NCBI RefSeq assembly: GCF_016714275.1 | Contig: NZ_JADJNP010000001.1 | Coordinates: forward strand, 1,775,589-1,839,588 | Direction: 5' to 3' | DNA from: Tessaracoccus sp. | Lineage (GTDB): Bacteria > Actinomycetota > Actinomycetes > Propionibacteriales > Propionibacteriaceae | DNA: 64,000 bases | In this document: positions 59,729 through 64,000 of the stretch, one piece after another | Layout: every line of letters begins with the position of its first letter | How positions within the stretch are numbered: position 1 is the stretch's first letter | The notes under the pieces: generated by a model | What the model was told of the DNA's origin: nothing | Database searches by the model: none | The model's input: only the letters and a program-made list of their open reading frames with translations | Translations under genes and position numbers: made by a program

Positions 59729-60802
59729 ACCCTTGACTCCACGCGGGAACGAGCCGCTCGACCCAGCGTCGCCTGTTCCCGTAGTGGTCGATGGAGTCCA
59801 CCCAAAGTGCCTTCGCAATCCAGGGTGTAGGTGTGGGCTGAGCCGGACCGTCGTGCGGTCCCTCTCCCTGCCCGTCAGCCTCCTTGGCTCCACCGACGCT
59901 CGCCCACGACGGCCGCCGAGTGATACCTGCTCATCGGGGCCGTGCCCCCGGAGGCTCGCGAAGTAGTCTGCCAAGTGACGGGTGCCGAAGCGTTCACCCA
60001 CCGCGTCGTGGGTGAGTCCTTCGGCAAAGAACTCGGCGAGGTCTCGGGGGCGTTCACCCAACCGGGACGCGACCCAGACCGCCGCAGAGAGCGCGCCGTG
60101 GGGGATGGCCAAGATACGGGCCCCGTGCCCTGATGCTTTGATAGCAATTTCGGCGATCTCCCGGTAGGTGAGGACATCGGGCCCGCCGACGTCCCAGGTC
60201 CCGCTGGTGTCGCCGAGCTTATCTGCGCAGAACACCGCGAGGTCGACGCCATGGATGGGTGCCACACGGGTGTCACCGCCAGGAGGCAACAGGACGAGTC
60301 CGTGCCTGGCCATCGCCCAGAAGTCGGTGAGGTCGGAGAAATAGCCTGACGGATTGATGACTTGATGGGCGATTGCGGAGCGCTCAAGGGTCGCCGCGAA
60401 TGCGGCCTTGGAACGCAGGATCAGCGAGGTGCCGGTGTCTGCATGCATCACGTTGACGTACAGGAACGAGCGGACACCTTCGCGCTCGGCATCTTCCAGC
60501 AGGTGACGGTTGGCAAGGTAGTCGACGTCCCACGGACTGGCCTTCTGGCGGGTGACTCCCAGCGCGGAAACGACGCGTTCCGCCCCTCGGGTGAGACCGC
60601 GGACAAAGTCGGGCTCGGTGACGGGGCCCTCGATCCACTCGGCGACGGCTCCTGCGATACTCGGCGCACCAAAGGGACCCGGCTGCTCAGCGCGTTCCCG
60701 TGACCTTACGACAGCGCGTACGGCATGACCCCGTCCGGCCAACTCGACAACCAGGTGGCGTCCAAGGTAGCCGGTCGCTCCAGCGACTAGAACACTCTCC
60801 AT
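59705..60802 (-). CDS. NmrA-like NAD(P)-binding short-chain reductase, chimeric C-terminus
   Basis: A 365-residue protein. The Rossmann nucleotide loop VLVAGATGYLGRHLVVELAG (about 4-23) is followed by an atypical-SDR fold with VNVMHADTGTSLILRSK and INPSGYFSDLTDFWAMA. It is near NmrA/YtfG-type oxidoreductases, with no clear YxxxK site. The recognisable domain ends about residue 295 (SLRGHGPDEQVSLGG). The last 70 residues (RRLTGRERDRTTVR onward, through GWTPSTTTGTG) are read from recombinase debris. The start is the ATG at 60802 with GAGGCGG upstream. Confidence 0.8.
   Translation of the reverse strand: MESVLVAGATGYLGRHLVVELAGRGHAVRAVVRSRERAEQPGPFGAPSIAGAVAEWIEGPVTEPDFVRGLTRGAERVVSALGVTRQKASPWDVDYLANRHLLEDAEREGVRSFLYVNVMHADTGTSLILRSKAAFAATLERSAIAHQVINPSGYFSDLTDFWAMARHGLVLLPPGGDTRVAPIHGVDLAVFCADKLGDTSGTWDVGGPDVLTYREIAEIAIKASGHGARILAIPHGALSAAVWVASRLGERPRDLAEFFAEGLTHDAVGERFGTRHLADYFASLRGHGPDEQVSLGGRRGRASVEPRRLTGRERDRTTVRLSPHLHPGLRRHFGWTPSTTTGTGDAGSSGSFPRGVKGLESPLNS
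59795..59813 (+). repeat. Right copy of the 19-bp imperfect direct repeat
   Basis: AGTCCACCCAAAGTGCCTT, two mismatches from the left copy at 49643. It lies inside the read-through tail of the neighbouring reductase gene, at the outer edge of the recombinase debris. Confidence 0.4.
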
Positions 60803-60947
60803 CCGCCTCACCGGCCTTCCGCGCGAGTTTGTTGTTAACCATTCTCCTCCCTCTACGTGGTTCCGCCGCCGCACCGCTCAGAGGATCCTCAGACCTTTAC
60901 CGTGGCTGCAAACGTTCGATCCGCGGCCTGAACCGGAGAACGTGCGC

Positions 60948-60973
60948 GTCAAAGTCAACTATCTGACTCTGAC
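60948..60973. promoter_or_regulatory. TetR-type operator palindrome upstream of the reductase gene
   Basis: GTCAAAGTCA (60948-60957) and TGACTCTGAC (60964-60973) are inverted repeats matching in 9 of 10 positions with a six-base spacer. A TTGACT that could serve as -35 on the minus strand overlaps it. The site looks like a TetR-family operator, but no TetR gene is adjacent. Confidence 0.55.
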
Positions 60974-60998
60974 GTACACGCTAGCCCTCCCACCAGGC

Positions 60999-61463
60999 TC
61001 AGCCGCCGATGGATGCACCGAGGTCTTGCGGGAGGAGGGCGAAGGCGGGGTGCCCGGACAGGGGGACGACCCGGCGATAGTCCTGGTCGGTGGCCACGAT
61101 GAGGTTCGTGCCCTTCGCTGCGGCGACGACGACGTTCATCGCGTCGGCGAGGTCCAGCGATCCGGGCTTCCGGCGCTTGCGCTGCATGGATCCTCGGTAG
61201 CGCTGAACGAGCTCGCTGGCCTTGGCGAAGTCGGCGACGCTGGGGTTCACCAGGTCGTAGAAGCCGCCGCCGACGTCGTCGAGGAAGTCGTCCGCGGCCT
61301 CGCCGAGGCCGGCGGACGTCAGCACGTGGTGGACCTCTGTCACCACGAGCGGCGTCACGAACACTGCCGACGCGGACTCGAGGACTCCAAGGAACTCGGC
61401 GTGGCCGGGCTCTGCCGTGTTGATGGCGGCAACGATGCCGCCCGTGTCCGCAATCACTCTCAC
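60999..61463 (-). CDS. vapC: VapC-type PIN-domain toxin
   Basis: A 154-residue PIN ribonuclease. Acidic residues sit in VIADTGGIVAAI (Asp6), VVTEVHHVL (Glu about 43), LDLADAMNVVVA (Asp about 105) and VATDQDYRRV (Asp about 125), as required for the metal site. It overlaps the antitoxin gene by four bases, in the antitoxin-first order of vapBC operons. The target RNA cannot be read from sequence. Confidence 0.9.
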   Translation of the reverse strand: MRVIADTGGIVAAINTAEPGHAEFLGVLESASAVFVTPLVVTEVHHVLTSAGLGEAADDFLDDVGGGFYDLVNPSVADFAKASELVQRYRGSMQRKRRKPGSLDLADAMNVVVAAAKGTNLIVATDQDYRRVVPLSGHPAFALLPQDLGASIGG

Positions 61464-61687
61464 GACGCGGCTTCGCTGCCCAGGTCGGCGAGGAGTTCGT
61501 CGGTGCGGCCGACCAGTTCGGGGGCGTTGACGTGTGCCTTCATCTTCGGACGAATGTGCAGGTGATCCTGGATCACCTGATCGATCCCCTGGCGAATCAG
61601 ACTGGCTTGGGACAGGCCGGAGACGGCCGCCGCCTCGTCGAGCCGCGCCTTCTGGGCCTCATCGAGATACACGCTCGTCTTCACCAT
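61460..61687 (-). CDS. vapB: Ribbon-helix-helix VapB-type antitoxin
   Basis: A 75-residue protein. The N-terminal ribbon-helix-helix is MVKTSVYLDEAQKARLDEAA with GLSQASLIRQGIDQVI. The C-terminal tail would wrap the toxin. It starts the operon with vapC and probably represses it. Confidence 0.9.
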   Translation of the reverse strand: MVKTSVYLDEAQKARLDEAAAVSGLSQASLIRQGIDQVIQDHLHIRPKMKAHVNAPELVGRTDELLADLGSEAAS

Positions 61688-61743
61688 GCCCTACATATTA
61701 CCCTACGTTCGGGGGCGACCTGGCCCGTGGCGACCAAGCCGCG

Positions 61744-62943
61744 TCAGCCGACGGCGCCGGCCAGGGGCGCGGCCCAGGTGCCGACGGCGTCGACCTGGAC
61801 GTCGCTGAGGCCCTGCCAGGCTGCGGCCTCGTGTAGCAGCGGCGCGACCCTCTCCGCGAGGTCGACGGCGCGGGGGGCAGCGTCGGGCTCGACGTGCGCG
61901 TGCCGGACCCGCAGCACGCCGGCCTGACGGTCGCTCTTGAGATCCACCCGGCCGACGAGTTCGTCATCGACGAGCACCGGCAGCACGTAGTAACCGTGCT
62001 CGCGCTGCGCGGCGGGCGTGTAGATCGAGATCCGGTAGTGGAACCCGAAGAGGCGCAGCGCCCGTGGCCGGTACCAGACGAGCGGGTCGAACGGCGCGAG
62101 CAGGGCCGCGGCCTCGACCCGGCGCGGGATGCGCGCCCCCGGGGCGAGGTAGGCGGGCTCGGCCCAGCCCTCCACCTCGACGGGTTCCAACTCCCCCGCT
62201 GCGACCAGCTCGGCGACCGCGGCCCGCGCCGTCGCCGACTTCACCCGGGGGTGGTCCGCGAGGTCGTCGAGGGTCGCGACGCCGTATGCGACGCTCGCAC
62301 GGCGCACCAGCTCGACAACCGCCTCCTCCCGCGGCACGGCTTCGCGCGCGGCGGCCGGCAACGCATCGGCGACGGCGTACCTCCGCTCGAACCGCTGCCG
62401 CCCGGTGACGACGAGGTCGCCGTGGCGAAACAGCCAATCGGCCGCGATCCGGACGTCGTTGCGGTTCCACCACCCACCGCCGAGCGAGACGTTGGCCGGG
62501 TGCTCCAGGTCGCGGACCCGGGTCTCGCCACGCTCGGCCACCTCGGCGAGCACCTCATCGATCAGCGTGCCCCGCTCGGCGGCCCACTCGCGAAAGCCGT
62601 CGCGCACCGGCAGTTCCCGGCGCCAGGCCCACAGCGGCCAGTCCGCCACCGGCAGGACGGCCGCCTCGTGCGCCAGGTACTCGGTGTAGCGCCCGAGCCC
62701 CCTCCCGGCGTCGTGGTGCAGCAGCTTGTCGAGGTCCGCGCGGTCGTACGGGCCGACACGTGCGAGCAGCGGCAGGTAGTGCGCCCGCTCGAAGACGTTT
62801 ACCGAGTCGATCTGCAAGACCCCGAGCCGCGAGATCGCGCGGTTCAGCGCGGCCGCACCCGCCACCCGAGGTCGGGGCGCGGCCAGCCCCTGGGCGGCGA
62901 CGGCGATCCTGCGGGCTGCGGCAGCGGTGAGTCTCTTGGCCAT
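61744..62943 (-). CDS. YcaQ/AlkZ-like (HTH_42) DNA glycosylase family protein
   Basis: A 399-residue tandem winged-helix protein of the family that unhooks DNA interstrand crosslinks. The N-terminal block RLGVLQIDSVNVFERAHYLPL carries a Q-x-D motif (QID, about 43-45), the catalytic version used by YcaQ types rather than the QxQ of AlkZ. Later blocks PFDPLVWYRPRALRLFGF and EHGYYVLPVLVDDELVGRVD are typical. TAGTCT lies six bases before the ATG (leaderless). It is divergent from the prepilin peptidase. Confidence 0.88.
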   Translation of the reverse strand: MAKRLTAAAARRIAVAAQGLAAPRPRVAGAAALNRAISRLGVLQIDSVNVFERAHYLPLLARVGPYDRADLDKLLHHDAGRGLGRYTEYLAHEAAVLPVADWPLWAWRRELPVRDGFREWAAERGTLIDEVLAEVAERGETRVRDLEHPANVSLGGGWWNRNDVRIAADWLFRHGDLVVTGRQRFERRYAVADALPAAAREAVPREEAVVELVRRASVAYGVATLDDLADHPRVKSATARAAVAELVAAGELEPVEVEGWAEPAYLAPGARIPRRVEAAALLAPFDPLVWYRPRALRLFGFHYRISIYTPAAQREHGYYVLPVLVDDELVGRVDLKSDRQAGVLRVRHAHVEPDAAPRAVDLAERVAPLLHEAAAWQGLSDVQVDAVGTWAAPLAGAVG

Positions 62944-62991
62944 CGCCGCAGACTATCGGCCGCCGCCGACAAGACCGCGTAGGGTCGGCCC

Positions 62992-63627
62992 ATGACGATG
63001 GCGGGGGCGGCAGGCGCGGCGGTGGTCGCCGCCGTCATCTGGTCTCTCATCGTGCCGCGCATCCGGATCGACGATCCCGAGGCGCCCGACCTGAAATCGC
63101 TCGCCTCCTGGCACTCGACCCTCCTGGTCGCCGTCGCCACGCTGCTCTGCGGGCTCGCGCTCTGGCGCGAGGAGCCGACGGCGTGGCTGCTCTGGGTGCC
63201 CTACCTCGCAGTGGGCGCGCCCCTGGTCGCTGTCGACCTGCGCACGACTTTCCTGCCCCGGCGGCTGCACTACGTGGCCCTCGGCGGCATGGTCGTCGGC
63301 GGCGTCACGCTCGCCGTCGTCCACCCAACCGCAGCGTTGGGCGCATTGGCAGGCGCCCTCGCGGCGTTCGTCTTCTTCTTCGTCGCCTACCGACTCACGG
63401 CCAACCTGGGCTTCGGGGACGTCCGCTTGGCGCTGTTGATCGGCGCGGTCGCGGGACAGTCAGGCGTCACGGCGTGGACGACGGCGCTGCTCGCGGGCAC
63501 CGTGCTGGGCGCGTTGCACGGGATCGGCCACGCACTCTGGGCCCGGCGCGACCCGACGCGGGAGCGCCACTTCGCCTACGGCCCCGCGCTCTGGCTGGGG
63601 CCGATCGTCGCGGCGCTCTTCGGCTGA
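62992..63627 (+). CDS. A24-family prepilin peptidase
   Basis: A 211-residue integral membrane aspartic peptidase with about six hydrophobic spans. The catalytic aspartates are in VAVDLRTTFLPRRL (about 80) and NLGFGDVRLALL (GxGD, about 143). The N-terminal cysteine-bearing methylase domain of long prepilin peptidases is missing, as in short actinobacterial forms. TAGGGT is six bases before the ATG (leaderless). It ends one base before the convergent trpD stop. Confidence 0.88.
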   Translation: MTMAGAAGAAVVAAVIWSLIVPRIRIDDPEAPDLKSLASWHSTLLVAVATLLCGLALWREEPTAWLLWVPYLAVGAPLVAVDLRTTFLPRRLHYVALGGMVVGGVTLAVVHPTAALGALAGALAAFVFFFVAYRLTANLGFGDVRLALLIGAVAGQSGVTAWTTALLAGTVLGALHGIGHALWARRDPTRERHFAYGPALWLGPIVAALFG

Positions 63628-63628
63628 C

Positions 63629-64000
63629 CTACTGCTGCGTGGCAGCGATCCACGCGTCGAGCGTGGCAGCGGCCTGACCGGAGTCGATCGCCTCCTTGGC
63701 GTCGGCCAGCGGCTGCGCCAGTTGGTCCTTGAGTTCCTGCACCGTGGAGATCCCGCGGTAGGCCAGCAGTGCGGCGGCCGCGTTGAGCACGACGATGTCG
63801 CGCACCGGGCCGGGCTTGCCCCCGACGACATCGCGGACGACCTGCGCGTTGTGCGCGGGGTCACCGCCGGTCAGGTCATGCGGCGCGGCGGGCTCGAGAC
63901 CCAGCGTCGTCGGATCGAGCGAGGTGCGGTGCACACGACCCTCGGCCACCAGCCAGACGTCGGACTCGGACGTGGTGGTGAGCTCGTCGAGGCCGTCGAA
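63629..64000 (-). CDS. trpD: Anthranilate phosphoribosyltransferase, C-terminal part
   Basis: The last 124 residues of TrpD, which joins anthranilate to PRPP in tryptophan synthesis. The visible part has DGLDELTTTSESDVWLVAEG, the long C-terminal LVLNAAAAL-like helix (here VVLNAAAALLAYR) and the closing helical region. The N-terminus lies beyond the right edge. Confidence 0.9.
   Translation of the reverse strand, partial: FDGLDELTTTSESDVWLVAEGRVHRTSLDPTTLGLEPAAPHDLTGGDPAHNAQVVRDVVGGKPGPVRDIVVLNAAAALLAYRGISTVQELKDQLAQPLADAKEAIDSGQAAATLDAWIAATQQ

Overview
The window is a GC-rich actinobacterial chromosome segment. Many genes have the TANNNT-N6-ATG layout of leaderless transcripts. The gene set (ethanolamine microcompartment, quinol NO reductase, RuMP-type HPS/PHI, fused EIIA-HPr-EI) fits Propionibacteriales, perhaps a Tessaracoccus-like member of Propionibacteriaceae. 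That placement is inference from gene content only.

Left part (1-17.3 kb): the end of a siderophore-interacting protein; a translationally coupled six-gene operon led by quinol NO reductase (qNor) and continuing into a stomatin-like protein and four small membrane proteins; MgtE; two alpha/beta hydrolases; a GNAT enzyme behind a leader with its own small ORF; a two-gene PTS (EIIBC plus EIIA-HPr-EI); HdeD and SulP membrane proteins; and tRNA-Lys. Middle part (17.4-29.7 kb): HPS/PHI, an acyl-CoA synthetase, a GntR-nucleoside hydrolase-MFS-ribokinase nucleoside-salvage group, several housekeeping genes, tRNA-Leu and dinB. A short palindromic repeat family lies 3' of both tRNA genes.

29.7-44.3 kb is a complete-looking ethanolamine-utilisation microcompartment operon on the minus strand: eutH-eutN-eutA-eutB-eutC-eutL-eutE-eutM-eutQ-eutJ-BMC-T-small EutQ-N-like protein-pta-adh, with a divergent AraC-type regulator. 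EutH imports ethanolamine and EutBC (reactivated by EutA) makes acetaldehyde. EutE converts that to acetyl-CoA, Pta to acetyl-phosphate, and ADH can recycle NADH. EutL, EutM, EutN and the tandem BMC protein form the shell. EutM has two in-frame starts, each with a strong ribosome-binding site, predicting a long form with a basic/proline-rich tail and a canonical short form. The same amphipathic helix occurs at the N-terminus of EutC and the C-terminus of EutE.

49.6-59.8 kb is a defence island of foreign character, bounded by two different fragments of serine recombinases and an imperfect 19-bp direct repeat. It holds type I restriction-modification genes in the order hsdR-hsdS-(GIY-YIG/DUF4357)-abi-hsdM, with a candidate structured RNA before the Abi_2-type gene. 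The abi gene carries a frameshift although its natural end still overlaps hsdM. An uncharacterised glycine-zipper protein and a decayed zinc-ribbon gene are also present. The right end returns to chromosomal genes: an NmrA-like reductase whose C-terminus reads into recombinase debris, a VapBC pair, a YcaQ-type glycosylase, a prepilin peptidase, and the 3' end of trpD.
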